A DNA stretch of 64,000 nt from Alloactinosynnema sp. L-07 (GCF_900070365.1 NZ_LN850107.1:6138001-6202000), one strand, 5' to 3'. Shown: positions 54,963 through 63,625, counted from the first letter of the stretch. The notes: generated by a model from the letters alone, not told the origin. Translations and numbers: made by a program.

Positions 54963-56792
54963 CTACCAGGTCAGACCGTGGTCGAACGGGTACCGGATGG
55001 TCGCCGGATCGGCGCTGTCGGGCACGTCGACCGGCAGCTTGCCGCGCGGCGAGAACTCACCCGTGATCACTTTGGTGAGCGAGCGTAAGGACACCTCGCG
55101 CCACGAGTAGGTGGCCAGCCAGGTCGGTGCCCGCACGAAGCCCGCGTCGTAGGGGACCTGGGCGGCGACCGCGATCACCGGTTTCCCGGTGTCGAGCAGC
55201 CTCGATAACAACGTCCGCTGAGCGAAGTTGGCTGACAGGTTGTTCGTCAGCACCACCACGACCCCCACGCCCTGCGCCGCGGCCACCGCGTCGGCGATCT
55301 TGGTGTCGGTTGGCCGGGTGCCAGTGGGCAGCGCGCTCGCCGACCAGCCGCGCTCGGTCAGGTGCCCGGCCAACTGGGTAGGCGACTTGGTTGGACTGAC
55401 TGTGTCCCCGACCCCCACGACCAGGGCGGTCGTTGGACTGCGGACGGGCAGCACGCCGTTGTCGTTGCTGAGGACCGTGACGGTCCGGTCGGTCAACCGC
55501 TGGACCGCCGCCAAGTGCTCCGGCGTGCCGACCAGCGCGGGGACCCGGTCGACGTTCACCAGCGGCATGGCCAGGATCCCGCGCTTCCACTTCAGCGCCA
55601 CGATCCGCCGGACGCTCTCATCGATCCGCGCCTCGGACAGCCGACCCGACCGGACCGCCGCGAGCACCGAGTCCACCGCGAGCGTCAGGTTGGGCGGCAT
55701 GAGCAACTGGTCGACGCCTGCCTCCAAGGCCAGCACCGGGATCTCCGCGTCGCCGAACATCTCCCGGACGCCCTGCATCCCCAGCGAGTCGGTGACGATG
55801 ACACCCCGGTACCCCATCTCCGTCCGGAGCAGGTCGGTCATGATCGGCCGGGACACCGTCGCGGGCACGCCCGTCGGGTCCAGGCTGGGGAACTGGATGT
55901 GCGCGGTCATGATCGAGTCGATGCCCGCGGCCACCGCCGCGCGGAAGGGCGGCAGGTCGACCTCCCGCCACCGCGCCGCCGAGCGGGTGATGACAGGCAG
56001 ACCGGTGTGGCTGTCGGTGGCCGCGTCGCCATGGCCGGGGAAGTGCTTGGCCGACGACGACACCGTGCCAGTGGCCCGCCCGCTCGCCTGGTAGCCACGG
56101 ACCTCGGCGGCGACCAGTTCGGCGGCCAAGCCCGCGTTCGCGGAGAACGACCGGGCGCCGATGACCGGATTGAGCGGGTTGGAGTTGACGTCCGCGACCG
56201 GGGCGAAGTTCTGGTTGACCCCCATCGCGCGCAGCTCGTGGCCGTTGATCGAGGCCAGCGTGCGCGCGTCGGCGGCACTGCGGCCCGCGCCGATGGCCAT
56301 GCTGCCGGGGAACTCGGTCGCGGGCGCCTCGACCCTGGTGACGTTGCCGCCCTCCTGGTCGATGGCCACCACCAGCGGCAGTCGCGCCCCGGAGTCGAGC
56401 GCGGCGCGCTGCAGGCCGTTGGAGAACGTGGCCAGCTGGGTGGGGCTGTCGACGTTGTCGGTGCCGCTGTTGTTGAAGTAGATGACCCCGCCGACCTGGT
56501 AGCGCTGGACGACCTGGGCCGGGGTATCGACGCCATAGGTGGCCCGGTTCATCGAGTGGGTCTCGTCGGCGGACTTGCCCCACACCGAAACGACGAAGAG
56601 CTGGCCGACCTTCTGTTCCAAGGTCATCCGGGCCAAGAGCGCGTCAGTCCACGTCCGCACCGCGAAGGTCCGACCCTCGTCGGGTGCCGGTCTGACCGCC
56701 GGGACGGCGCCTGCGGCCACGCTGACCGTCGCCATGGTGGCGAGGCTAGCGAGCAGCGCGGTGAGCGTTCGCCGGATCGGTCGTGTGGGCAC
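54963..56792 (-). CDS. nagZ: Exported beta-N-acetylglucosaminidase NagZ (GH3)
   Basis: A 609-residue two-domain GH3 enzyme that removes terminal GlcNAc from muropeptides. K-H-F-P-G-H-G-D at 249-256 contains the NagZ His/Asp dyad and D335 in V-I-V-T-D-S is the nucleophile. The C-terminal domain continues to G-L-T-W. The GTG at 56792 has AGGAGG 7 bases upstream and opens a signal peptide (1-30); the upstream frame is open but non-coding in character. Two-domain and secreted form matches B. subtilis NagZ. It is the first gene of the operon. Confidence 0.92.
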   Translation of the reverse strand: MPTRPIRRTLTALLASLATMATVSVAAGAVPAVRPAPDEGRTFAVRTWTDALLARMTLEQKVGQLFVVSVWGKSADETHSMNRATYGVDTPAQVVQRYQVGGVIYFNNSGTDNVDSPTQLATFSNGLQRAALDSGARLPLVVAIDQEGGNVTRVEAPATEFPGSMAIGAGRSAADARTLASINGHELRAMGVNQNFAPVADVNSNPLNPVIGARSFSANAGLAAELVAAEVRGYQASGRATGTVSSSAKHFPGHGDAATDSHTGLPVITRSAARWREVDLPPFRAAVAAGIDSIMTAHIQFPSLDPTGVPATVSRPIMTDLLRTEMGYRGVIVTDSLGMQGVREMFGDAEIPVLALEAGVDQLLMPPNLTLAVDSVLAAVRSGRLSEARIDESVRRIVALKWKRGILAMPLVNVDRVPALVGTPEHLAAVQRLTDRTVTVLSNDNGVLPVRSPTTALVVGVGDTVSPTKSPTQLAGHLTERGWSASALPTGTRPTDTKIADAVAAAQGVGVVVVLTNNLSANFAQRTLLSRLLDTGKPVIAVAAQVPYDAGFVRAPTWLATYSWREVSLRSLTKVITGEFSPRGKLPVDVPDSADPATIRYPFDHGLTW

Positions 56793-56825
56793 CCGTTGCC
56801 TCCTGGTTGGCTCCCATCGCGGAAT

Positions 56826-56842
56826 TTGTTCACAAGGAACAA
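56826..56842. promoter_or_regulatory. Dyad in the nagZ operon leader
   Basis: TTGTTC-ACAAG-GAACAA is a perfect 6-bp dyad 33 bases upstream of the nagZ start. It may be an operator of the recycling operon, but it differs from the murR dyad. Confidence 0.45.
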
Positions 56843-56919
56843 GACCTAGCTGGAAGTTACCCACGTCACGATCACCGGGTCAACGGCGTGCCGCCCGCCT
56901 GTGGACAACTCGGATCCGG

Positions 56920-57260
56920 ACAAAGAATTGGGCGGTTCCGCTCCGAAGAGCGGAACCGCCCAAACGACCTGCGCGACCACTCGGGTTACCAAGCGTGCAA
57001 CGTTGTCGTATCAACATGGCCTCGGCGTCCGGCGTCCCGGTACGCAGTCCCTTGACGACATGCCTCCCGCGGCGTGCTGCGCGTGGGTGCTCGGTGCTCG
57101 CGCACGGAGTTCGCTCGGGGTGGATTGAGGCTTCTCTTCGCTTCATCCCTGGCCGACTCGAAGTCCGCATCTCCTTTGTACCCAGTGAGGAAGGTCACTT
57201 CAAGGGCACTTTCGGGTGCACCGGTCAAGTCGTTGGAAAGCATCGACCGGCACGCTTCGT
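56920..57260 (-). ncRNA. Candidate Ms1-type (6S-like) small RNA
   Basis: The 570-base interval between the nagZ start and the HAD stop has no supportable gene. On the minus strand AAGCGTGC (57257-57250) and GCACGCTT (56998-56991) form a perfect closing helix around a 250-base middle, with GTCG/CGAC just inside and TTAC/GTAA just outside. A 16-bp terminator at 56928-56963 with ATTCTTTG after it ends the transcript. The size (about 300-340 bases), strand and place downstream of the Rv3661-like HAD gene equal those of Ms1/MTS2823 in mycobacteria. A -10-like TAGCTT lies at 57267-57272. No sequence comparison was possible. Confidence 0.6.
56928..56963. terminator. Terminator of the candidate Ms1-like RNA
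   Basis: Perfect 16-bp stem (56928-56943 with 56948-56963) with a tetraloop, CGAA on the plus strand and TTCG on the minus strand. The minus-strand tail ATTCTTTG supports termination in that direction. Confidence 0.85.
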
Positions 57261-57362
57261 GAGCGTAAGCTAGACGCTCTGCGCGCGCGTTAGGCGACTC
57301 GGACGAGCGGCGATACCGCCACTCGGGTGTAGTCGGAATCCATTGCGCACCATCACACCCAC

Positions 57363-58190
57363 TCAGCGCCGACGGCGGCGGTGCAAGCCGTACCAGGCCG
57401 CCCCCGCGGTGGCGACGGCGCCGAGCCCGATCGCGGTCACCGCGACGGCCGTACCCGACGGGGCGTGGAAGCGCGACCGCAGCGACACCGGCTTGGAGAA
57501 CGTCAGCACAGGCCAGCCACGCTCCGCCGCGACTTTGCGCAGACCCCGGTCCGGATTGACCACGGACGGGTGGCCAACGGCCTCCAGCATCGGCAGATCG
57601 GTGCTCGAGTCCGAGTAGGCGTGGCTCGCGGCGAGGTCATAGCCGTGTTCGGCGGCCAGGTCGCGCATCGCCGCGGCCTTGTTGTCGCCATAGCAGTAGA
57701 AGTCGATCTCCCCGGTGTACCGGCCTGCCGCGGCGACCATCCGGGTGGCCACACTGCGCGTCGCGCCGATCATCGCCGCTATCGGCGCGACGATCTCCGC
57801 GCCGGAGGCGGACACCACGACGACGTCATGGCCGTTGGCCTTGTGCTCGGCGACGAGCTCGGCGGCCTCGGCGTAGATCAGCGGATCGACGATGTCGTGC
57901 AGGGTCTCTTCCACGATCGAGCGAACTTGCTCGACGTCCCAGCCGGTGCACAGCGCCGTCAGGTGGGCCCGCATCCGCTCGACCTGGTCGGCGTCGGCGC
58001 CCGACGCGGCGAACACGAACTGGGCGTAGGCGCTCTTGAGCACACCGCGACGGTTGATGAGGCCGCCCTCGAAGAACGGCCTGCTGAAGGCCAGTGTGCT
58101 GGACTTCGCGATGACCGTCTTGTCCAGGTCGAAGAACGCCGCGACCCGGCCGGGCGCGGGCGGGTCCGCAGGGCTGCCGGGTTCGGTCAC
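57363..58190 (-). CDS. HAD-IB family phosphatase with C-terminal membrane anchor (Rv3661-like)
   Basis: A 275-residue HAD hydrolase. Motif I is F-F-D21-L-D23-K-T, motif II S-A-S-G near 127, and the end motif Y-S-D-S-S-T-D-L-P near 197. A transmembrane helix (about 248-268) and an R-rich end anchor it, leaving the phosphatase cytosolic. The substrate is unknown; the family includes phosphoserine phosphatases and lysophosphatidate phosphatases. It is flanked by two small RNAs, as in mycobacteria. TATGCT lies 6 bases before the GTG, suggesting a leaderless transcript. Confidence 0.9.
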   Translation of the reverse strand: MTEPGSPADPPAPGRVAAFFDLDKTVIAKSSTLAFSRPFFEGGLINRRGVLKSAYAQFVFAASGADADQVERMRAHLTALCTGWDVEQVRSIVEETLHDIVDPLIYAEAAELVAEHKANGHDVVVVSASGAEIVAPIAAMIGATRSVATRMVAAAGRYTGEIDFYCYGDNKAAAMRDLAAEHGYDLAASHAYSDSSTDLPMLEAVGHPSVVNPDRGLRKVAAERGWPVLTFSKPVSLRSRFHAPSGTAVAVTAIGLGAVATAGAAWYGLHRRRRR

Positions 58191-58308
58191 CTCGCCAGCA
58201 TAGGAGCGGGTCCTCGGTGCCTGGCGGTGGGCCGCCGCGGGTGAACTCGGCCGCCGTCTTCAGCCGTTCTGTAGCCAAGACACGGGGTGGAGGGGATACA
58301 GTATTGCT

Positions 58309-58400
58309 GACCGGCCTCGTGCCGGGACGGTTCAGTCCGACCCCCCGGGGCTGAACCTCTGACGACCCCCGCCCCTCCCCCCTGGCGGGGGTCGTCCTAT
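58309..58400 (+). ncRNA. 6C RNA
   Basis: Two hairpins each present six consecutive C residues in the loop, the hallmark of 6C RNA. Hairpin 1 is GGTTCAG/CTGAACC (58329-58335 with 58351-58357, C6 at 58341-58346). Hairpin 2 is a 13-bp stem (58361-58373 with 58384-58396, C6 at 58377-58382), which also serves as terminator and is followed by CTATTTCCC. It lies between ssd and the HAD gene as in mycobacteria (B11) and Streptomyces. TACAGT at 58297-58302 may be the -10 box. Confidence 0.9.
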
Positions 58401-58592
58401 TTCCCAGGCATGGGCTTCCCCCTCCAGCTTGCCCGAGGCCACCGACAGTTCGCCGCCACGAATCCCGAACTGTCCACAGTGCCCTCGACTCATCCACAGG
58501 TTGACCAGCGGGTATTGCCGCTGCCCTGGCTTCGGAAGATCGTGATCACAGCGGCTCACCAGGGCCGCCCGATCCGAAGGGAGCCCGCCCGG

Positions 58593-59648
58593 ATGAGCCG
58601 CTCGGTCGTCTGCGTCGAGGCAGACGCACTGCTCGACGAGGTGCTGCGCGTCGCCGCCGCCGCAGGGTGCACGCTCGACCGCGTCGCCGACGCCGCCGAC
58701 CTCCGCACCCGCTGGCACGACGCGCCCATGGTCATCATCGACGCCGACACCGCGGCGGCCTGCCTGGCGTTCGCGTTGCCCCGCAGGGAAAGCGTGGTCG
58801 TGGTGAGCGGGGCGGACCCGCCGCCCACGATGTGGCCGGACGCCCTCGCTCTCGGCGCCCAGCGGGTGATCGCGCTGCCCGACGGCGAGGCCTGGCTGGT
58901 CGACGCGTTCGCCGACACCACCGAGCGTCCCGCGAACCAGGCGGGTCGAACGGTCGCGGTCATCGGCGGTCGAGGCGGCGCGGGCGCGTCGGTATTCGCC
59001 GCCGCCATGGCCTTGACCGCCCTGGACGCGGGACGCGACACGCTGCTCGTCGACTGCGATCCCCTGGGCGGCGGCCTCGACCTGCTGCTCGGCGCCGAGC
59101 AGAGCGACGGGATGCGGTGGCCAGACCTGCGGCTCACCTCCGGCCGGGTGCCCGCCGCAGGTCTGCGGGCCGCGCTCCCGAGCCGGGTAAAGGGCGACGC
59201 GCGACTGAGCCTGCTGTCGGGGGCGAGGGAGGGTGAGGGGCCAAGCCCGGACGCGGTGGCCGCGGTCCTCGACGCGGGCAAACGCGGCGGCGACCTGGTG
59301 ATCTGCGACCTGCCCCGGGCGCCAGCCGAGGCGGCACAGGCCGCGCTCGACCGCACCGACCTGGCGATCCTTGTCATCCCCGCCGAGCTTCGCGGGTGCG
59401 CCGCCGCCCAGCAGGTGGCCGTCCGGATAGCTGCCCAAGGCCTTCGGGCCGCCGCTGTGGTTCGCACGTCGCCTGAGATGGGGCTCCGACCGCGGCAAGT
59501 CGCTGAGGTCTTGGGGCTTCCGCTGCTCGCGACCGTGCGAACCGATCCAGCCTTGTCGAGATCCCTCGACGCGGACGGATTCCGGGTCCGCCCGCGCACC
59601 TCACTCGCCCAAGCCGCCAGAGCCGCTTTGCGCGCCCTGCCCGCGTAG
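58593..59648 (+). CDS. ssd: Septum-site-determining protein Ssd (MinD/CpaE-like)
   Basis: A 351-residue protein with an N-terminal receiver-like part and a C-terminal deviant P-loop ATPase. The Walker A is V-I-G-G-R-G-G-A-G-A-S near residue 122, lacking the usual lysine-threonine end. Motif L-L-V-D-C-D-P-L-G-G-G-L-D-L-L and I-C-D-L-P-R correspond to the switch regions. The Rv3660c ortholog is a regulator of septum formation; next to tad genes it may instead localise the pilus machine as CpaE does. AAGGGAG precedes the ATG by about 10 bases. Confidence 0.87.
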   Translation: MSRSVVCVEADALLDEVLRVAAAAGCTLDRVADAADLRTRWHDAPMVIIDADTAAACLAFALPRRESVVVVSGADPPPTMWPDALALGAQRVIALPDGEAWLVDAFADTTERPANQAGRTVAVIGGRGGAGASVFAAAMALTALDAGRDTLLVDCDPLGGGLDLLLGAEQSDGMRWPDLRLTSGRVPAAGLRAALPSRVKGDARLSLLSGAREGEGPSPDAVAAVLDAGKRGGDLVICDLPRAPAEAAQAALDRTDLAILVIPAELRGCAAAQQVAVRIAAQGLRAAAVVRTSPEMGLRPRQVAEVLGLPLLATVRTDPALSRSLDADGFRVRPRTSLAQAARAALRALPA

Positions 59649-59683
59649 TCCGTCCACAAGGAACGTCCAGAGAGGAGTATCCG

Positions 59684-60829
59684 ATGCACGTGCCCGCCAC
59701 TGAACTTGTCGACCGCGTCCGAAGGCGGCTCGCAGGTTCGCCCGAGATCACCGCCGCCGCGGTCGCTCAGGCGGTCCGCGCCGAGGCACGCGGCCTGGTC
59801 GGACACGACGACGTGCTCTCAGCCCTGAACCTCGTGCGGCAGGAGTTCGTCGGCGCGGGCCCACTCGATCCGCTGCTGCGGGACCCGGCCACCACTGATG
59901 TGCTGGTCACCGCCCCGGACCAGGTCTGGGTCGACGGCCCGGACGGACTGCGCCGAACCGAGGTCGAGTTCCCCGACGACGCCGCCGTCCGCAGACTCGC
60001 CCAACGCCTCGCGATGGCCGCGGGCCGTCGCCTCGACGACGCTCAGCCCTACGTCGACGGCTGGGTTCCCGCCGCGGCGGGCGGCCGGGTCCGCATGCAC
60101 GCGGTCCTCCCGCCGATCGCCGAGGCGGGCACCTGCCTCTCGCTGCGGGTGTTGCGCCCAGCCGCCCACGGCTTGGTCGACCTGGAGCGCCTCGGCACTT
60201 TCGACGGCCCGACCCGGGCGCTTCTCACCGCGATAGTCGGGGCCAGAGTCGCGTTCCTCGTCTCAGGAGGCACGGGCAGCGGCAAGACAACCCTGCTGTC
60301 GGCCTTGCTCGCCGCCGTTCCGCCCGCCGAACGCGTGGTCTGCGTCGAGGACGCGGGCGAACTGCAGCCCGACCATCCCCAGTTCATCCGCCTGATCACC
60401 CGCCCCCCGAACATCGAGGGCGCGGGCGAGATCACCCCACGCGATCTCGTCCGCCAAGCCTTGCGCATGCGCCCCGACCGCATCGTTGTCGGCGAGGTCC
60501 GCGGCGCAGAGGTCTGCGACCTGCTGTCCGCCCTCAACACCGGCCACGACGGCGGCGCGGGCACCGTCCACGCGAACTCACCCGCCGAAGTACCGGCACG
60601 CCTGGAGGCACTGGCCGCCCTGGGCGGCCTCGCCCGCGACGCCCTCCACAGCCAGGCCGCCGCCGCCATCCACCTGATCCTCCACATGCGACGCTCGGCC
60701 ACCGGCGTCCGCCGACTGTGCGAGATCGCCTCCGTCGCGCGGACGGACGACGGCCTTCGTATTACTCCACTGTGGACACATGGAGACCCGGTCCCACCCG
60801 CGAGCGAGATCGGACTCACCCGGTGCTGA
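59684..60829 (+). CDS. tadA: Tad pilus secretion ATPase TadA/CpaF
   Basis: A 381-residue hexameric ATPase that drives assembly of Flp/Tad pili. Walker A is G-G-T-G-S-G-K201-T-T at 195-203, Walker B is R-I-V-V-G-E-V-R-G near 265, and the His box G-H-D-G-G-A-G-T-V-H-A-N follows. It lacks the long N-terminal extension of some homologs. GAGGAG precedes the ATG. It overlaps the TadB start, so the operon is translationally coupled. Ortholog position is Rv3659c. Confidence 0.94.
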   Translation: MHVPATELVDRVRRRLAGSPEITAAAVAQAVRAEARGLVGHDDVLSALNLVRQEFVGAGPLDPLLRDPATTDVLVTAPDQVWVDGPDGLRRTEVEFPDDAAVRRLAQRLAMAAGRRLDDAQPYVDGWVPAAAGGRVRMHAVLPPIAEAGTCLSLRVLRPAAHGLVDLERLGTFDGPTRALLTAIVGARVAFLVSGGTGSGKTTLLSALLAAVPPAERVVCVEDAGELQPDHPQFIRLITRPPNIEGAGEITPRDLVRQALRMRPDRIVVGEVRGAEVCDLLSALNTGHDGGAGTVHANSPAEVPARLEALAALGGLARDALHSQAAAAIHLILHMRRSATGVRRLCEIASVARTDDGLRITPLWTHGDPVPPASEIGLTRC

Positions 60830-62319
60830 CCTTGCTGCTGCTCGCCGGAGCCCTGTTGATGTGGCCTTCCGGCACCGCATCCCGCCGCTTGCGGGCCATG
60901 ACAAGCCGCCGCCCAAAACTCCGACTCACCCGACCAACCCACATCACGCCGCTGGCAATTGCCTGCGTGGCCACCATCGGCTGGCTGACCGCGGGCCTGC
61001 CCGGCGCCGTCGCCGCCACCCTCATCGCGATCACCACTTGGCGGCAGCTCCACCACCGCAGGCAAAACCTAGAGTCCCAAGCCGCCACCGAAGGCCTAGC
61101 CGAAGCCCTCCGCTCCCTCGTCGCCGAACTCAAGGCGGGCGCGCACCCAGCCCAAGCCGCCGAAGCCGCCGCCACCGATGCCCACCCCACCGCGGCCACC
61201 GCCCTCCAAGCCGCAGCGACCGCCCTCCGCCACGGCAACGACATCGACGACGCACTCACCGCTCCGGAAACCCCGCCCGCCGTTGAAGCCCCACCAACCA
61301 GGCCACGCCCGAGGCCTGCGATCCGGCGCCGCACTCCCGCAGGCCGATTCACGCCCGTCGATCAGCGCACGCCCCCAGCCCGCCGACCGGCTCCACCTAC
61401 CCGCGTGCCCGCGCCAATCGCCCAACGACTCGCGCCAACCCCCACCGTTGGCCCACTTACGCCTGCGGAACAGCCAACCCGCGCCGCCGGTGAGTTCACT
61501 CCACCCGCCCACCAATTCACACCAGCTCGGCGAAGGCGCAAGTCCAGCCCCCGACTGGCAGCGTTCCCTTTCCACCGTCAGAAGCCCGGTACCCGCCGAG
61601 CTAAACCCGGCAACGCACCCGGTCAACCCAGTTCGCCTGCGACCGTCACCCGTGCCAGAAAGTCATGGACCGCGACCGGCAGTTCCTACGCCCCGCAACC
61701 CATTCCTGTCCCGCTTGGCGGTCCCGACGGCCCGTCCGAGCATCCCGAGTTGGTCCGCACCCTGGTGCCCGACCGTTCCCCCACGCCCTGGCAAGCCCCA
61801 AAGCTGGCCCTGCCTCGCCTACCCGCAAGCCGGCGTTTCGCTGGTTCAGATCTCCCGAAGCTGAGCTCGCTGTGGGCCGTACTCGGTCCCGCGTCTCGCG
61901 CCTGGCGTCCCGCACGCGATCTTGCTCAGACATGTTCTGCCCCCAAGTCCGCCAGCCCTGGTCTCCTAACGACTGGTCCTGGCCACTCAGCACTCCGATC
62001 CCTCACTCGCGCATGGCGGCTCGCCACCCGGCACGGTCTTGCTCTCGCCGAGGTCCTCGAGGCCGTCCGCGTTGATCTGGACCACCAGGTTCGCTTCAAC
62101 CGACAGGTCAACGCCCGGATGGCAGGCCCGCGCGCCAGCGCGCTGATGCTCGCACTCCTCCCCCTTCTCGCCCTGGCTCTCGGCGAGTCGATGGGCGCCG
62201 CGCCAATCGCGGTGCTGACCAGTTCTCCAGTCGGTCAGACCTTGCTCGTCATCGGCGTCGCGCTGGTGTGCGCCGGTGTCACCTGGACTGCCCGCCTCAC
62301 CGGAAAGGCCACAAGATGA
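60823..62319 (+). CDS. tadB: Tad secretion membrane protein TadB with a large disordered insertion
   Basis: A 498-residue protein, about 240 longer than usual. Residues 1-147 hold the transmembrane pair and the first half of the T2SSF domain (L-V-A-E-L-K-A-G-A-H-P). Residues 388-498 hold the second half (S-L-T-R-A-W-R-L-A-T-R-H-G-L-A-L-A-E-V-L-E) and two helices. Between them lies a Pro/Arg/Thr-rich, low-complexity segment with repeated F-T-P. The halves join naturally if the insert is removed, and the frame stays open across it. The GTG overlaps tadA. Confidence 0.85.
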   Translation: MLTLLLLAGALLMWPSGTASRRLRAMTSRRPKLRLTRPTHITPLAIACVATIGWLTAGLPGAVAATLIAITTWRQLHHRRQNLESQAATEGLAEALRSLVAELKAGAHPAQAAEAAATDAHPTAATALQAAATALRHGNDIDDALTAPETPPAVEAPPTRPRPRPAIRRRTPAGRFTPVDQRTPPARRPAPPTRVPAPIAQRLAPTPTVGPLTPAEQPTRAAGEFTPPAHQFTPARRRRKSSPRLAAFPFHRQKPGTRRAKPGNAPGQPSSPATVTRARKSWTATGSSYAPQPIPVPLGGPDGPSEHPELVRTLVPDRSPTPWQAPKLALPRLPASRRFAGSDLPKLSSLWAVLGPASRAWRPARDLAQTCSAPKSASPGLLTTGPGHSALRSLTRAWRLATRHGLALAEVLEAVRVDLDHQVRFNRQVNARMAGPRASALMLALLPLLALALGESMGAAPIAVLTSSPVGQTLLVIGVALVCAGVTWTARLTGKATR

Positions 62320-63101
62320 CCGCGTTACTCCTGGCCATCGCCGTGCTCATCGGCTTCCCACACCGCTCGGCGCCTACCCGGCTCGCGCGCCTGTTCGGCA
62401 GTCCTCGACCGGGCGGACGCTTCTGGCCGCCCAAGGGCAAACGCTTTCGCCGCTTGTTCAGACGATCGTCGGGCTGGACCGTGCCAAGTCAGGCGCCACC
62501 GCCCGCCACCCGACATCCACCTCGGCGATTCGCCTTCATCGCCGCGGTATCGGCTGGGGTGCTGTTCGGCCTGGCGCTCGGGCTGGTCGCGGGGATCGTG
62601 GCAGCGCCGATCGCCGGATGGGTGACATTCCGCGCCGTCCGCGGCAGAGCGGCGCCGGTCGACGAGGCCACCCTGGCTGCCACTTGGGACCTGCTAGCCG
62701 CCTGTCTCACGGCCGGCATGCCAGTCCCAACCGCGATCCGTGCCATCGCCGTCGATCTGCCCGACCAGCCAGGCCGCGCGCTCCGTGACGTGGCGGGCCT
62801 GCTCGCCATGGGCGGAGATCCGGTCGAGGCATGGGCGGGCGCACTCAATTGCCCGCAAACGGCCGCGCTGGCAAGGGGAGCCCGCCGGACCGCCAGGTCG
62901 GGGGCCGCGTTGGCGGGCGTCGCCCGCGATCTCGCCGCCGACGTGCGCGCACGCGCGGCCGACGACGCCGAGGCGCGGGCCCAACGGGTGGCCGTGCTGG
63001 CCACCGGTCCACTGGCGCTCTGTTTCCTCCCAGCCTTCCTGTGCCTCGGCATCGTGCCGGTCGTGCTCGGGATGACCGATGTCCTGTCGAACCAACTGTG
63101 A
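62316..63101 (+). CDS. tadC: Tad secretion membrane protein TadC
   Basis: A 261-residue inner-membrane platform protein of the Flp pilus. Its T2SSF domain begins near residue 118 (W-D-L-L-A-A-C-L-T-A-G-M-P-V-P-T-A) and is preceded by two helices and followed by one, ending G-M-T-D-V-L. It partners TadB in the platform. The ATG overlaps the TadB stop by ATGA. An Arg/Pro-rich stretch at 40-70 is longer than in most relatives. Confidence 0.88.
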   Translation: MTALLLAIAVLIGFPHRSAPTRLARLFGSPRPGGRFWPPKGKRFRRLFRRSSGWTVPSQAPPPATRHPPRRFAFIAAVSAGVLFGLALGLVAGIVAAPIAGWVTFRAVRGRAAPVDEATLAATWDLLAACLTAGMPVPTAIRAIAVDLPDQPGRALRDVAGLLAMGGDPVEAWAGALNCPQTAALARGARRTARSGAALAGVARDLAADVRARAADDAEARAQRVAVLATGPLALCFLPAFLCLGIVPVVLGMTDVLSNQL

Positions 63102-63113
63102 AAGGAACCCAAT

Positions 63114-63278
63114 GTGAACAACTTCATCAGCTCCGACGAAGGCATCGTGAGCAGCGAATGGGCGCTCACCATCCTGGTCGCCGCCGCGTTGTCCGCCGCG
63201 CTCTTGGCCATCGTCACCAGCTCTGGTGTGACGGAGAGCTTGACCGCACTGATCCAGCGCGCGCTGGACGGCGCATGA
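63114..63278 (+). CDS. Flp-type pilin (DUF4244-like)
   Basis: A 54-residue prepilin. The short leader N-N-F-I-S-S-D-E-G-I-V-S-S-E is followed by one hydrophobic helix (W-A-L-T-I-L-V-A-A-A-L-S-A-A-L-L). The G/E-x-x-x-x-E pattern near the helix fits class III prepilin cleavage. AAGGA lies 7 bases before the GTG; an overlapping ATG is followed by a stop. Its stop overlaps the TadE start. Confidence 0.85.
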   Translation: MNNFISSDEGIVSSEWALTILVAAALSAALLAIVTSSGVTESLTALIQRALDGA

Positions 63279-63625
63279 CAGGCCGTTCCGACCGCGGCGC
63301 GGTCACCGTGGAAACGGCGTTGGTCATGCCGTTGCTCGCCACCGTCCTTGTGTTCTCCACCGGAGTCGTCGCGGGCGCCGCCGACTACATCAGATGCGTC
63401 GACGCGGCCAGGGAGGCGGCCCGCCTGACGGCCCGAGGCGAGCAGGACCGGGCACGGGCCGTGGCCTCGGAGATCGCACCGCGCGGCGCGGATATCCGGA
63501 TCGCGCTGGAGGGGGACGCCATCTCGGTCGAGGTCCACGCCGACCCGGTTGCGGGCCTTGTTCCCGGCCTCCACGTGAGCGCGGCCGCGTTCGCTGTCGC
63601 CGAACCGGAAGACGGAGGAATGTGA
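63275..63625 (+). CDS. TadE-family pseudopilin
   Basis: A 116-residue membrane pseudopilin. It begins R-G-A-V-T-V-E-T-A-L-V-M-P, the TadE signature with the cleavage-region glutamate, followed by one transmembrane helix (about 15-36). The pattern D-A-A-R-E-A-A-R follows the helix as in TadE proteins. It overlaps the pilin stop and the next gene's start (GTGA). Confidence 0.87.
   Translation: MTGRSDRGAVTVETALVMPLLATVLVFSTGVVAGAADYIRCVDAAREAARLTARGEQDRARAVASEIAPRGADIRIALEGDAISVEVHADPVAGLVPGLHVSAAAFAVAEPEDGGM

Noticed and set aside
56900..56908. Second perfect DnaA box (minus strand)
   Set aside because: It has no related gene context and lies beyond the terminator of the RNA candidate. One such match is expected by chance in this length.
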